Under the pieces are notes generated by a model. That model saw nothing but the letters and a program-made list of their open reading frames with translations, was not told the origin of the DNA and searched no databases. The translations under genes and the position numbers were made by a program. From the NCBI RefSeq assembly GCF_000231445.1, contig NZ_AGFR01000010.1, forward strand, positions 79,932-143,931: a stretch of 64,000 nucleotides of DNA, given 5' to 3'. Source of the DNA: Commensalibacter intestini A911 (GTDB lineage Bacteria > Pseudomonadota > Alphaproteobacteria > Acetobacterales > Acetobacteraceae). Within the stretch, counting starts at the first letter, position 1. Each line of letters opens with the position of its first letter. Below are positions 18,155-26,893 of this stretch, in pieces.

Positions 18155-18197
18155 AAGGTTTATTGAACCATTAACAGTGATAAAAGCTTTTAATATA

Positions 18198-18232
18198 AAC
18201 CGCAGAAGGGATGTCCTCTTCTGCGGTTTAGC
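18198..18232 (+). terminator. Rho-independent terminator after the receptor gene
   Basis: An 11-bp perfect stem (AACCGCAGAAG / CTTCTGCGGTT) with a 9-nt loop, 43 bases after the stop codon. Confidence 0.8.
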
Positions 18233-18323
18233 TTATTTATAGCTATTATTTTCATTTAAAATATTTTTTATAAAAACAATTGACGGCTTAATGGGAATAT
18301 AGTAAAGACAGTTTACAGATTGT

Positions 18324-18400
18324 GGCGGACGTAGCTCAGTTGGTAGAGCGCTGGTTTGTGGTTCCAGTGGTCGCGGGTTCGATCCCCGTCGTTCGCCCCA
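18324..18400 (+). tRNA. tRNA-His (GUG)
   Basis: The sequence folds as a complete cloverleaf with encoded CCA. Acceptor GCGGACG / CGTTCGC, a D-arm GCTC...GAGC, anticodon GTG, and a T-arm with TTCGATC are all present. G at 18324 is the extra G-1 that pairs with discriminator C73, diagnostic of tRNA-His. The anticodon stem closes with a T31-T39 mismatch instead of a Watson-Crick pair. Confidence 0.96.
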
Positions 18401-18426
18401 TCTGTTATATATTCCCCTTAAAAAAA

Positions 18427-19293
18427 TTATAGCTTCGTTTGAGCAATGCCAGTTTTAAAGTCAATTGGGCTAAAACCAAGTTTGTTTTCCATTTCCGTAA
18501 TATCAAAGTTTTTATTCTCTACTAACCTTTGGATTTCTGTTGTTTCAATGGTAGGAATAAAAGGCACAAATTTTGTAAAAAATGCTGCTGTTTTGAGTAA
18601 TGAAACAGGAAGGGGGATAAAAGTTTTTGGTTTAATGCCTGCTCGCTCCAAAATAATCTGAATAAACTCTTTATAAGAAATAACTGACCCTCCAGCAATG
18701 ACCAGGCTACTAGCTTTTTCCCAGTTTTGAGAAAGGGCAGCTAAAATAGCTTTCGTAACATCGGATTGGTGAATCGGTTGTACGAGTGCTTTTCCTCCAT
18801 TGGGTAAAGGAATAATCGGCAATTTTTTGAGTAATTGTGCCAAGCGTTGTACATTATTTTCCCCTTGGCTGCCATAAATCATCGTAGGATGTAAGATTAC
18901 GCCTTTACGGCCACTTTTTAAGAATACATTTTCTCCGGCAAGGACGCCGTTTCCATGGGAATCTGGCCATTGCGTAAATTTTCGTGTGCTTCCTAAAAAG
19001 ACATAAGTTGCTGTTTTAGGGCTCATCTTTAAAATTGTAAGTGCATGGCGGGCATGGGCGGTATTAACGATATGTGTCGCGTCTTGTAAGGCGTTAAGTA
19101 ACGTTGGTGAACTTTCAAGGTCGATGATTCGATATTCGCAAGATAGATTCGTTTCTTGCCACTTTTCAGGCGTTCTAATCAAAGCAATGACTGTACAGCC
19201 ATTTTTTTGTAATTCTTTGACCAAAGCTGAACCAGAACGTCCAGAAGCACCAATAACATGAATTTTTTTAGGAAGAGAAAAGGGCTGTTGCAT
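18427..19293 (-). CDS. NAD(P)-binding Rossmann-fold protein (NmrA/epimerase-like)
   Basis: About 288 residues with an N-terminal dinucleotide-binding motif (HVIGASGRSGSALVKELQ) and an atypical-SDR layout: FLGSTRKF, then HPTMIYG in place of the YxxxK active site, and ALVQPIHQSDVTKAI, as in NmrA or NDUFA9-like proteins. Members often bind NAD(P) without catalysis or act as ubiquinone-complex or stress sensors, so the substrate is unknown. I start at the ATG at 19293, directly before the nucleotide-binding segment. An upstream in-frame start at 19371 would add a hydrophobic leader of doubtful relevance. It is convergent with tRNA-His. Confidence 0.75.
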   Translation of the reverse strand: MQQPFSLPKKIHVIGASGRSGSALVKELQKNGCTVIALIRTPEKWQETNLSCEYRIIDLESSPTLLNALQDATHIVNTAHARHALTILKMSPKTATYVFLGSTRKFTQWPDSHGNGVLAGENVFLKSGRKGVILHPTMIYGSQGENNVQRLAQLLKKLPIIPLPNGGKALVQPIHQSDVTKAILAALSQNWEKASSLVIAGGSVISYKEFIQIILERAGIKPKTFIPLPVSLLKTAAFFTKFVPFIPTIETTEIQRLVENKNFDITEMENKLGFSPIDFKTGIAQTKL

Positions 19294-19470
19294 AAGGGTT
19301 TCACATTGATTTATAAAGGTAAAATAAAATTGCGGTAATAGGATACCACCACAAAAAACACTGAAAAACAATAAAAAATAATTATTTTGTAAAAATTGCT
19401 TGACGAAATCCTTTCTGATGTTAAAAACGAACTAAATTTATAGCTGAATAATTAACGGAATTTAGAGTTA

Positions 19471-19953
19471 ATGAAAACGACCATTTCGATTAAACCAGCG
19501 GAAGTAACAAAAAACTGGATCCTAATTGATGCAAAAGACATCGTATTAGGTCGTCTAGCTGTTATTATCGCTAATCGCTTGCGTGGCAAGCACAAAGCAC
19601 AATATACACCACATGTTGATTGTGGTGATAATGTTATTGTTATCAATGCAGAAAAAATTGCATTGACAGGCAAAAAAGTAGAACAAAAGAAATTCTACTA
19701 TCATACAAATTTCCCAGGCGGAATCAAAGAACGCACCATTACTCAACGTTTAACAGGTAAAAATCCTGATCACGTTGTTGTAAAAGCTGTTGAACGTATG
19801 ATTAGCCGTGGGCCATTACAACGTAAACAAATGAAACATTTGTATGTTTATGCTGGTGAAGAACATCCTCATACAGCACAACAACCTGTTCAATTAGATG
19901 TTGCTGCTTTAAATCGCAAAAACAGTATTAACAACAAAAAAGTTGGAGCCTAA
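19471..19953 (+). CDS. rplM: Large ribosomal subunit protein uL13
   Basis: 160 residues with the L13 core: [47 protein letters not shown] and [29 protein letters not shown]. The protein binds 23S rRNA early in 50S assembly. It is five bases upstream of rpsI, the near-universal bacterial pairing. Confidence 0.98.
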   Translation: MKTTISIKPAEVTKNWILIDAKDIVLGRLAVIIANRLRGKHKAQYTPHVDCGDNVIVINAEKIALTGKKVEQKKFYYHTNFPGGIKERTITQRLTGKNPDHVVVKAVERMISRGPLQRKQMKHLYVYAGEEHPHTAQQPVQLDVAALNRKNSINNKKVGA

Positions 19954-19958
19954 AGAAT

Positions 19959-20453
19959 ATGTCAGAGACACAAGAACGTACTGGTGGCTTGGCTGATCTT
20001 AAAGGAGCTGTTGCAAATACTCCTTTGGCACAAGAAACTGTTATTCGTGAACCAAAACGTGACCAATTTGGTCGTGCATATGCAACAGGTCGCCGTAAAG
20101 ACGCAGTTGCTCGTGTATGGGTTAAACCTGGTAAAGGTGAAATTACTGTAAACGGTCGTGCTGTTGATGTATATTTTGCTCGTCCAGTATTACGTATGTT
20201 GATTAACCAACCTTTCGAAGTTGCAAATCGTCAAGGACAATTTGACATTTATTGCACCGTTAGCGGTGGTGGTCTTTCTGGTCAAGCTGGTGCAGTTCGT
20301 CATGGTCTTAGCCGTGCGCTTTGTAACTATGAACCAGAATTACGCGGTGCATTAAAAGCTGCTGGGTTCCTTACCCGTGATGCTCGTGTTGTTGAACGTA
20401 AGAAATACGGTAAAGCAAAAGCTCGCCGTTCTTTCCAATTCAGCAAACGTTAA
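19959..20453 (+). CDS. rpsI: Small ribosomal subunit protein uS9
   Basis: 164 residues. A nonconserved N-terminal extension of ~40 residues, usual in alphaproteobacteria, precedes the S9 domain ([26 protein letters not shown]) and the basic tail ending [11 protein letters not shown], which contacts P-site tRNA. It is co-transcribed with rplM and followed by a terminator. Confidence 0.98.
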   Translation: MSETQERTGGLADLKGAVANTPLAQETVIREPKRDQFGRAYATGRRKDAVARVWVKPGKGEITVNGRAVDVYFARPVLRMLINQPFEVANRQGQFDIYCTVSGGGLSGQAGAVRHGLSRALCNYEPELRGALKAAGFLTRDARVVERKKYGKAKARRSFQFSKR

Positions 20454-20478
20454 GATTTACTGTTTTGTATTTCGAAGA

Positions 20479-20514
20479 GGCGGGGAAAGGGTCAAACTTT
20501 TCTCCGCCTTTTTT
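20479..20514 (+). terminator. Rho-independent terminator after rpsI
   Basis: GGCGGGGAAA pairs with TTTTCTCCGCC (one bulge) around a 9-nt loop, followed by T6. It lies between rpsI and argC and should reduce read-through into argC. Confidence 0.85.
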
Positions 20515-20569
20515 ATTGGTATAATTAAGATTAGAGTTTTTAAAGTTATTTTAAAGTCAAAGGTGTATA

Positions 20570-21487
20570 ATGTCACAAATGCCAAAGATTTTCATTGATG
20601 GTGAATATGGAACAACAGGTCTTGGGATTCGTCAACGGTTGGATACATTGCCTGTGCAGGTCTGTTCTATTCCTGTTGAGCAGCGCCATGATATGAAAGT
20701 GCGTTTGGACATGATGGGGCAGGTGGATTTGGTGGTTTTATGCTTGCCAGATGATGCATCACGGGAATCTGTGGCTGCGATTCAATCTTTGTCAGGGCAT
20801 CAACCAAAGATCTTAGATGCCAGCACTGCGTTCAGAACTAATCCAGCTTGGGTCTATGGATTTGCCGAGCTTGATCCTGGACAGGCAGAGAAAATTAAAA
20901 AAGCACCTTTGGTTGCTAATCCTGGTTGTTATTCCAGTGGTGCGATTGCGTTGTTGCATCCGTTGGTGCAAGCGGGGATTATGGATCAGAACTATCCTGT
21001 GACGATTAATGCCATCAGTGGCTATAGTGGTGGAGGCAAGCAAATGATTGCCTCTTATGAAGTTGAGAAAAATGCACCGCCTTTTATGCTGTATGGGTTA
21101 AGTTTAGAGCATAAACATCTACCAGAGATCGTGCATTATGTAGGGCTTAGCCGTGAGCCTATTTTTGTGCCGTCTGTTGGCAATTTTGCGCAAGGGATGA
21201 TTGTCTCTGTTCCATTGCATTTGGATACGTTGTCAAAGCAAGCCAGTGTTAATGATATTAAACAGTGTTTAAAACAACATTATGCGAATGCTGAGAAGGT
21301 TGCTTTTGTTGATGAGGAGGCTGCAAAATTATCTGGAGATAAACTGGCACTGACCGATCAAATGGAATTACGTGTGCATACAAATGCTCGTCAAGATATG
21401 GTGGTGTTAACAGCGACGTTTGATAATCTTGGTAAGGGTGCATCTGGTGCAGCGATACAGAATATTCGATTGATGTTGGGTGTGTAG
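20570..21487 (+). CDS. argC: N-acetyl-gamma-glutamyl-phosphate reductase, type 2
   Basis: 305 residues, the short type-2 ArgC of alphaproteobacteria. GEYGTTGLGIRQRL is the N-terminal NADP-binding region, ANPGCYSSGAIAL carries the catalytic cysteine, and EHKHLPEI holds the catalytic histidine. The enzyme reduces N-acetylglutamyl-phosphate to the semialdehyde in arginine synthesis. Position after rplM-rpsI is typical in Acetobacteraceae. AAAGGTG precedes the ATG. Confidence 0.96.
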   Translation: MSQMPKIFIDGEYGTTGLGIRQRLDTLPVQVCSIPVEQRHDMKVRLDMMGQVDLVVLCLPDDASRESVAAIQSLSGHQPKILDASTAFRTNPAWVYGFAELDPGQAEKIKKAPLVANPGCYSSGAIALLHPLVQAGIMDQNYPVTINAISGYSGGGKQMIASYEVEKNAPPFMLYGLSLEHKHLPEIVHYVGLSREPIFVPSVGNFAQGMIVSVPLHLDTLSKQASVNDIKQCLKQHYANAEKVAFVDEEAAKLSGDKLALTDQMELRVHTNARQDMVVLTATFDNLGKGASGAAIQNIRLMLGV

Positions 21488-21498
21488 ATTGAATATAG

Positions 21499-21532
21499 GC
21501 TCACTTTTAATATAGTTTTGAGTGAGCTTTGT
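21499..21532 (+). terminator. Probable terminator after argC
   Basis: Stem GCTCACT / AGTGAGC with a 15-nt loop, followed by TTTGTATTTG. It lies between argC and a convergent gene. Confidence 0.6.
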
Positions 21533-21543
21533 ATTTGTTCCCA

Positions 21544-22335
21544 TTAATAAATTGTATCTATAATTCTTTTCGTGTCACTTAGAAGATTATCGATTTGAGT
21601 TTGAGTAGGTTCTATTCCTTTGTTGTGATCGCACAAGTTGCGAATATCTGCACAGGACATAATGAATCGTTCTTGAGGTATATCAATAACATCGTTATTC
21701 CTTAGAATTACACATAAATCATTTATTCCAGGATTTTTCTTAGTAATGGTAATATTGTGCCTTTCACATAGCGCACGTAAATGTTTTTCAATAATAACAC
21801 CGCAAATGGCACCAGCACCTCTTAAGAAACCTTTTTTAGCAAGCTCTCCGGCAACTTCTATTTCAGAATCAAATAAATCTGCTTGTACAAGGGTTTTTAA
21901 ATCAAGCAGTTTAGAGGAGAATATTTTCTTGGCAGCTTTTAGGATATTGAGTTGTTGTTGATAAATATTCACCACTACGTAACGATATTCTTCTTTAGAT
22001 AACTGTATTCCTAAAATAAAGTTATGAATATCGTAATTCGTAAAAGTTATATCTTTTTGTTTAGATGGATGTTTGTAAGCAGAGTTAAAATCAATTAATC
22101 GGTCAGGTAAAATGAATTTTATTACTTTTTTGCTTTTAGAATACCAAATTTCATATTTGTTTATAAAGCTAGGTAATGATTTTATAAGATTATTATATTT
22201 CTCTTGATTATTTTTATAGTAAGTATTTTTGAAACTATCAGGATCGATCATGTGATTTATTGCTATGAGTAAATTATCTCCTTCTTTAATTAAATTATCC
22301 AGTTCTTCGCGGAATGTTTTTTCTCTTGCTGACAT
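21544..22335 (-). CDS. Hypothetical protein with HEPN/DUF4145-like C-terminus
   Basis: 263 residues, soluble and helical, with no signal or membrane segment. The C-terminal ~110 residues resemble DUF4145/HEPN domains: a G-A-x-C-G-V-I-I-E-K-H-L-R-A-L helix, then DIRNLCDHNKG, which contains R-N-L-C-D-H, the R-x4-H motif of HEPN ribonucleases. The N-terminal ~150 residues are charged and match nothing I recognise. HEPN proteins often act in toxin-antitoxin or antiphage systems. No partner antitoxin or nucleotidyltransferase gene is adjacent, so that role is a guess. It stands alone between argC and a symporter gene. Confidence 0.6.
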   Translation of the reverse strand: MSAREKTFREELDNLIKEGDNLLIAINHMIDPDSFKNTYYKNNQEKYNNLIKSLPSFINKYEIWYSKSKKVIKFILPDRLIDFNSAYKHPSKQKDITFTNYDIHNFILGIQLSKEEYRYVVVNIYQQQLNILKAAKKIFSSKLLDLKTLVQADLFDSEIEVAGELAKKGFLRGAGAICGVIIEKHLRALCERHNITITKKNPGINDLCVILRNNDVIDIPQERFIMSCADIRNLCDHNKGIEPTQTQIDNLLSDTKRIIDTIY

Positions 22336-22391
22336 TTAAACTTACCTTGATATCATTTCGATTTACATATGGATAATAAAAGGTTTAATTA

Positions 22392-22434
22392 AGAAATACT
22401 ATTACTTTGAATAAGAGATGAGGTTAGTATTTCT
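22392..22434 (-). terminator. Weak inverted repeat after the AGCS symporter gene
   Basis: AGAAATACTA and TAGTATTTCT form a 10-bp AT-rich stem with a ~23-nt loop. No clean T run follows on the minus strand, so terminator function is uncertain. Confidence 0.3.
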
Positions 22435-22438
22435 CAAG

Positions 22439-23986
22439 TTATTTCACGTCTTCTTCACCATTCCAACATTCTGTCGTGAACCCATATTGTTTAGAGTCAA
22501 AGGATAAACCTTTGTTTTGACGGTAGTCGGCTAATGCTCTGAGGACAAATGGTAATCCTATGAGTAAAATAGGAATATTGAGATAAACCATAATAATATT
22601 CATGAGGTCAGAGATATACCATAAATTCCCTAACTCTAGCCCTGCTAGGATGGTTAAAATTCCAAAAGGAACAAATACTAAAGAACCAAGGATACGAATA
22701 ACTAAAATAAAGCTGTATTTTTTAGAGATGAAATTGGCTGAAATCTCGGCAAATGAAATCATGCCGAGTAATGTGGTAAACGCAAACAATCCATAACAAG
22801 CACACATAATAATTTCAACAATTTTGGCGATAAATGTGGGGACGAGTGCTTGGACGGAGGTAAGGTATAAGGTGATTTTTGAGGCTCTCACTGACTCCCA
22901 CGCCACACCGTCAACAGAGCCAGTCCATACATGCGCCATAATGACGATAAAACCTGTCATTGTGCAAATAACCATCGTATCAAAAAAGACACCAAAGCTT
23001 TGCACTAATCCTTGTTCGCAAGGATGGCGGTTATTGGCAATTGCCGCTGCCATGGTAATTGTTCCTTGGCCAGCTTCATTCGACATTAAGCCTCTTTTAA
23101 CGCCTTGCGCAAGGGCAGTTCCAATGGCTCCTCCAAAGATCGCATGAGGGGCAAACGCACCCACAACGACTTCACGGAAAAAGTAAGGGATTAATGGGAA
23201 ATTAATGAGAATAATAACGATCGAAATGCCGACAAAAATCACTGCTTTAATGGGAACTAAGACGTCAGAATAAGCAACAACACGGCGAATACCGCCAAAG
23301 ATAATAAAGGTGCAACCGACAACAAGAATAACAGCAATTGTATAATATAATGTGGATTGATGGCTATAATGTTGTCCTGTCGCAGCTTGGGCGATGGCAC
23401 CAATGGCGGAGAAAACGTTAAAAGTTTGTGCTGGAATATTAAAGAGTGCATAGGTGATGAATACTAAAGATAAAAATAAGCCAACAAAGCGTTTATTTCC
23501 TAGAAGGCGTTTGCCGTAAAAAGGTAACCCGCCAACAAATTCATTGTCTTTTTTTTCTTTGAAAAGCTGTGCAAGGACTGACTCTGTAAATGCGGAGGCC
23601 ATGCCAAAAAAGGCTGCTACCCACATCCAAAATAATGCGCCTGGCCCGCCAATTGAGATGGCTCCTGTAATGCCGACAATATTCCCTGGCCCAGCACGCA
23701 TTGCCAATCCTAACATGAATGATCCTATGGCGCTGACCCCTTGTTTAGAAGGTTGCCTGGCCAGCATGATTTTGATTGCTGGAGCAAAGCTGTATCGCTG
23801 AATAAAACGTGTGCGGATTGTAAAATAAATCCCCACGCCAATGAGTAAAAGCACTGGAAAAGAAAACTGTCCTAGAATAGGTATTGTTTTATACCAATTA
23901 ATATTGGTTGGAAAATCCCAGACTGCATCGGTAATAGGGGCTAAAAAAGCAAAAAAATCATTAATTAAATCGAAAATATTATTCAC
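22439..23986 (-). CDS. Alanine/glycine:cation symporter (AGCS family)
   Basis: A 515-residue membrane protein with about ten to eleven helices. Family signatures include GPGNIVGITGAISIGGPGALFWMW, VGGLPFYGKRLLG, and GLMSNEAGQGT, the conserved region near the substrate site of AgcS/AlsT/DagA transporters. These import alanine or glycine with Na+ or H+, and some members take glutamine. It is about 10% longer than many homologues because of loop and C-terminal extensions. It has no operon partner, so the substrate is not fixed by context. Confidence 0.9.
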   Translation of the reverse strand: MNNIFDLINDFFAFLAPITDAVWDFPTNINWYKTIPILGQFSFPVLLLIGVGIYFTIRTRFIQRYSFAPAIKIMLARQPSKQGVSAIGSFMLGLAMRAGPGNIVGITGAISIGGPGALFWMWVAAFFGMASAFTESVLAQLFKEKKDNEFVGGLPFYGKRLLGNKRFVGLFLSLVFITYALFNIPAQTFNVFSAIGAIAQAATGQHYSHQSTLYYTIAVILVVGCTFIIFGGIRRVVAYSDVLVPIKAVIFVGISIVIILINFPLIPYFFREVVVGAFAPHAIFGGAIGTALAQGVKRGLMSNEAGQGTITMAAAIANNRHPCEQGLVQSFGVFFDTMVICTMTGFIVIMAHVWTGSVDGVAWESVRASKITLYLTSVQALVPTFIAKIVEIIMCACYGLFAFTTLLGMISFAEISANFISKKYSFILVIRILGSLVFVPFGILTILAGLELGNLWYISDLMNIIMVYLNIPILLIGLPFVLRALADYRQNKGLSFDSKQYGFTTECWNGEEDVK

Positions 23987-24112
23987 AACAATTACTCACA
24001 TTACGTATGGCGGTAATATAAATCGAATTGTTCTGAATTCATAGAGATTGCAGTGTAATATTTGGGTTGATATATTCATAAAGTGAAGTAAAGAAGTGTT
24101 GAGTCGGAATAA

Positions 24113-24145
24113 GGTAACGAGCGATATTTTTTATCGCTCGTTACT
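24113..24145. terminator. Strong inverted repeat, possible terminator
   Basis: TAACGAGCGATA and TATCGCTCGTTA form a perfect 12-bp stem around a T-rich loop. It lies downstream of the minus-strand secreted protein gene and upstream of the symporter gene. No good T run follows, so it could instead be a protein-binding palindrome. Confidence 0.5.
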
Positions 24146-24225
24146 TAGAATATGTTATTTTTTGTTATTATACTTTCTTTATCTTACAAAGATAAAGTGC
24201 GATTGAATTAAATAATTATCTTAAG

Positions 24226-25605
24226 TTAGGGGTAATATCCTGCGAATTGCCACCAAGTATTATCTGTCTCTGTTTCTGGGAAATACCAATAGTCACCAGT
24301 GTTTTTAAGTATAAAATACATTTTTGTTTTAGGGTAGTAATATAGCTCTCCTTTTTTGCCAGAGCGGTTCGTAGCGTTCCATGTATGGACTGGAATATTA
24401 TAAGTAAGCGCTTCATCATTTTTTGAGTAACGACCTACATATTCCCAACCATTTCCGTTGCTTTTATCTGTAGGAAAATAACCAGGATCTGTTTTGGTTA
24501 ATTTAAAATACTCTGTATCTTTGTTATATTTATTGTGATAAATAAAGAAATCGCCAATTTTGACGTAGTTATTTTTTCTTTCTTCCCATTCATAAACTCT
24601 TTGATTACGGAAATATAAATCATTAATAATTGGGTATCCTATGCCAATAGATTTCCAATCTGTATTATCTTTACCTTGATCGGGGAATGCGCCGTAAACG
24701 CCGTCGTGTAACGCTTCATATATATATGGTTCTGCACTATTAGGGTCTAATGCAAACATCATGCCAGCTTTAGCTTGCTGTTGATAGTTGCCCCATTTAT
24801 GGATCCCACGATATTTGTTGCCAGTTAGCGTCAAAGTTCCTTTGTTATATGTGGAGGTGGATCCATAATCTGATGCGGTCATATCTGGTAATGTATATTG
24901 TGCATCGCAAACGTCGGCTGTGCCATACGTATAAGCAGAAGAGGAAGTTAGTTGGTCGTTTAAACCGTAATTTCCTTTAATTTGTCCCATTGTTGTTTTA
25001 GAATGACGTAATGTATTGCATTGATAAGGCCACCAGAAATACTCTAAGAAAACACGGTTTGCATTGTTTAACCCTTTCCATTTAGGGGTTTTAATTTCTC
25101 CTAGAATATCAACAGTACCTATTGTGGTATCTGCCAGTGATATTTGCCACCAATCTCCTTCAGTATCGGAAGGGCTTCTTGGGCTTTCTTCTACGCGGAA
25201 ACGATATTGGTGCCCAACTTTCCAGTTGTATTCACCTTTAATGCTGGTGCATTTTTCGTATTCATAGCAATCTGCGACAGGTAGAGCGTCTGATTTTGCT
25301 TCAAGACCATCCCAAATTGATACAATAGCCAGTTTTTTACCACCGGCACGTTGAAGTCCTAAATATCCACCATTTGCATCATTAAATGTAACATATTCTG
25401 CCCAATATACAGATGATGGTGCATAGCCACTGTCATTGTAAGATTCACCTGGATCGACATCAATACGCATTGAATAGTCTTTAGCCCAAGGGGATTGATC
25501 TTTGAGTTTCCATTCTCCTGAGGGGGTTAAGGCTTGTGAGGGGGTAATGGATGCGCATGGTAAAATCATACTTCCGATTAAAAATAGATATAAATATTTA
25601 TTCAT
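24226..25605 (-). CDS. Secreted protein with DUF3472-like domain and C-terminal repeats
   Basis: 459 residues. A signal peptide of about 25 residues ends near PSQALT. Residues ~45-230 resemble DUF3472, a secreted lectin-like domain (AEYVTFNDANGGYLGLQ, AIVSIWDG, YRFRVEE, WWQISLAD, FLEYFWWPYQC). The C-terminal ~170 residues contain three copies of a motif of the form G-x-Y/F-F-P-x(5-7)-N-x-W-x-x-x-G-x-Y (around FPDQGKDNTDWKSIGIGY, YFPTDKSNGNGWEYVGRY and YFPETETDNTWWQFAGYY). The aromatic-rich repeats suggest glycan binding. No catalytic motif is visible. It is a stand-alone gene in an AT-rich surround, and the function is unknown. Confidence 0.7.
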   Translation of the reverse strand: MNKYLYLFLIGSMILPCASITPSQALTPSGEWKLKDQSPWAKDYSMRIDVDPGESYNDSGYAPSSVYWAEYVTFNDANGGYLGLQRAGGKKLAIVSIWDGLEAKSDALPVADCYEYEKCTSIKGEYNWKVGHQYRFRVEESPRSPSDTEGDWWQISLADTTIGTVDILGEIKTPKWKGLNNANRVFLEYFWWPYQCNTLRHSKTTMGQIKGNYGLNDQLTSSSAYTYGTADVCDAQYTLPDMTASDYGSTSTYNKGTLTLTGNKYRGIHKWGNYQQQAKAGMMFALDPNSAEPYIYEALHDGVYGAFPDQGKDNTDWKSIGIGYPIINDLYFRNQRVYEWEERKNNYVKIGDFFIYHNKYNKDTEYFKLTKTDPGYFPTDKSNGNGWEYVGRYSKNDEALTYNIPVHTWNATNRSGKKGELYYYPKTKMYFILKNTGDYWYFPETETDNTWWQFAGYYP

Positions 25606-26050
25606 AAAATGTCTATATATAAAATAATGTTTTTAAAAATTAAAATAATTATAAAGTAATATTTTATTTTAATACTATAATTATTGTTATAATATAACAT
25701 TTTTAAATAAATAAAGTCAATTTGTATTGTTTAAATATATTTTGTTATTTATATATAATGGATATATTTTTAATTAATATTTGGTATGGAATGACGATAA
25801 TTATCTTCGTGATTATTAAGGAATGCGATGAGGTCGAGGAAAAAGTAATTATGGTCTAATGTTTTTTTAGTGATTTTCTATTGTTTGTTGATGTAAAAGG
25901 TAATTGAATATAATTTTGTAATATTTAAATTAATAAAACCACTTCTAAACTATATTTTGAATTGTAAAATTGTTTATATTCAACTGTATTTTTTAATCAC
26001 GGTATAGTAATGCTGGTTATAGAAATCATATACCCAAACTGTTTAATCAA
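25606..26050. other. AT-rich intergenic region without a gene
   Basis: About 445 extremely AT-rich bases between two divergent secreted-protein genes. I see no credible coding region on either strand; it presumably contains the two promoters. No clear operator or RNA structure is visible. Confidence 0.4.
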
Positions 26051-26806
26051 ATGAAAAAATCATCTTACTATTTATTATTAAGTATAATCCCTTTATTTTT
26101 TCCTATAGAGGCATTTTGTAATACTGTTGATGCATTACCAAAAACTGAGAAAAGCCAAAATAATCCTAAGAATTATTCAGAATCGGAAGCGATAGATTTT
26201 TTTACTAAGAATACTGATAAATGGAAATCGACTAATAACTTTTCTTTAGGATTGCAATATTTTTACGGAGATAAGGTTTCTAAAAACTATTCTAGAGCGG
26301 TAGAGTTATTCACCCAGGCGGCTAATCAAGGAAATGCAAGAGCTCAAGGAATGCTTGGGGCGATGTATTTACAAGGGCAAGGTGTTCCTCAAGATTATTC
26401 TAAAGCTGTAGAATGGTTTACTAAATCTGCTAATCAAGGAAATGATTCTGCTCAGTATTTACTGGGGACTATGTATGGAAGTGGCAAAGGTGTTCCTCAA
26501 AATTATTCTAAAGCTGCAGCATTATTTACTAAATCTGCCAAACAAGGCAATGTAAAATCTCAGCAAACACTTGGGTTAATGTATTTAAAAGGTGATGGTG
26601 TCATTCAAAATTCATCAAAAGCCATTAAATGGCTTACCAGTGCGGCCAATCAAGAAGATGCAAAAGCTCAAGCAATACTTGGACTGATGTATTATCAAGG
26701 GCAGGGGGTTGTGAAAGATATACAAAAATCTAAAACATACTTAAAGCAATCTTGCTTAAATAAATATCAAGATGCTTGTAATGTTTATAAAGAGTTAAAA
26801 TATTAA
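26051..26806 (+). CDS. Secreted Sel1-repeat protein
   Basis: 251 residues with a signal peptide (to about residue 23, IEAFCNT) and five Sel1-like repeats from about residue 72 onward. Each follows A-x-x-x-L-G-x-M-Y-x-x-G-x-G-V-x-x-x-x-x-K-A-x-x-x-x-x-x-A-A-x-Q-G. Sel1 solenoids mediate protein-protein contacts, often in envelope signalling or host interaction. No catalytic domain is present. The repeats are very regular, suggesting recent internal duplication. Confidence 0.8.
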   Translation: MKKSSYYLLLSIIPLFFPIEAFCNTVDALPKTEKSQNNPKNYSESEAIDFFTKNTDKWKSTNNFSLGLQYFYGDKVSKNYSRAVELFTQAANQGNARAQGMLGAMYLQGQGVPQDYSKAVEWFTKSANQGNDSAQYLLGTMYGSGKGVPQNYSKAAALFTKSAKQGNVKSQQTLGLMYLKGDGVIQNSSKAIKWLTSAANQEDAKAQAILGLMYYQGQGVVKDIQKSKTYLKQSCLNKYQDACNVYKELKY

Positions 26807-26893
26807 TTGCAGTGTTATTGTTTATCGAAATGCTTCCTTATATTTATATTCGACCGATAAAAATACCAGCCGAATATAAATAGTTACCATTCT

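Noticed and set aside
23257..24044. Several open frames opposite the AGCS symporter gene
   Set aside because: They have no ribosome-binding sites or recognisable motifs and are explained by the symporter's reading frame.
24113..24145. Long palindrome considered as a recombination or origin site
   Set aside because: It is a single copy downstream of a gene and is explained more simply as a transcript-end hairpin.
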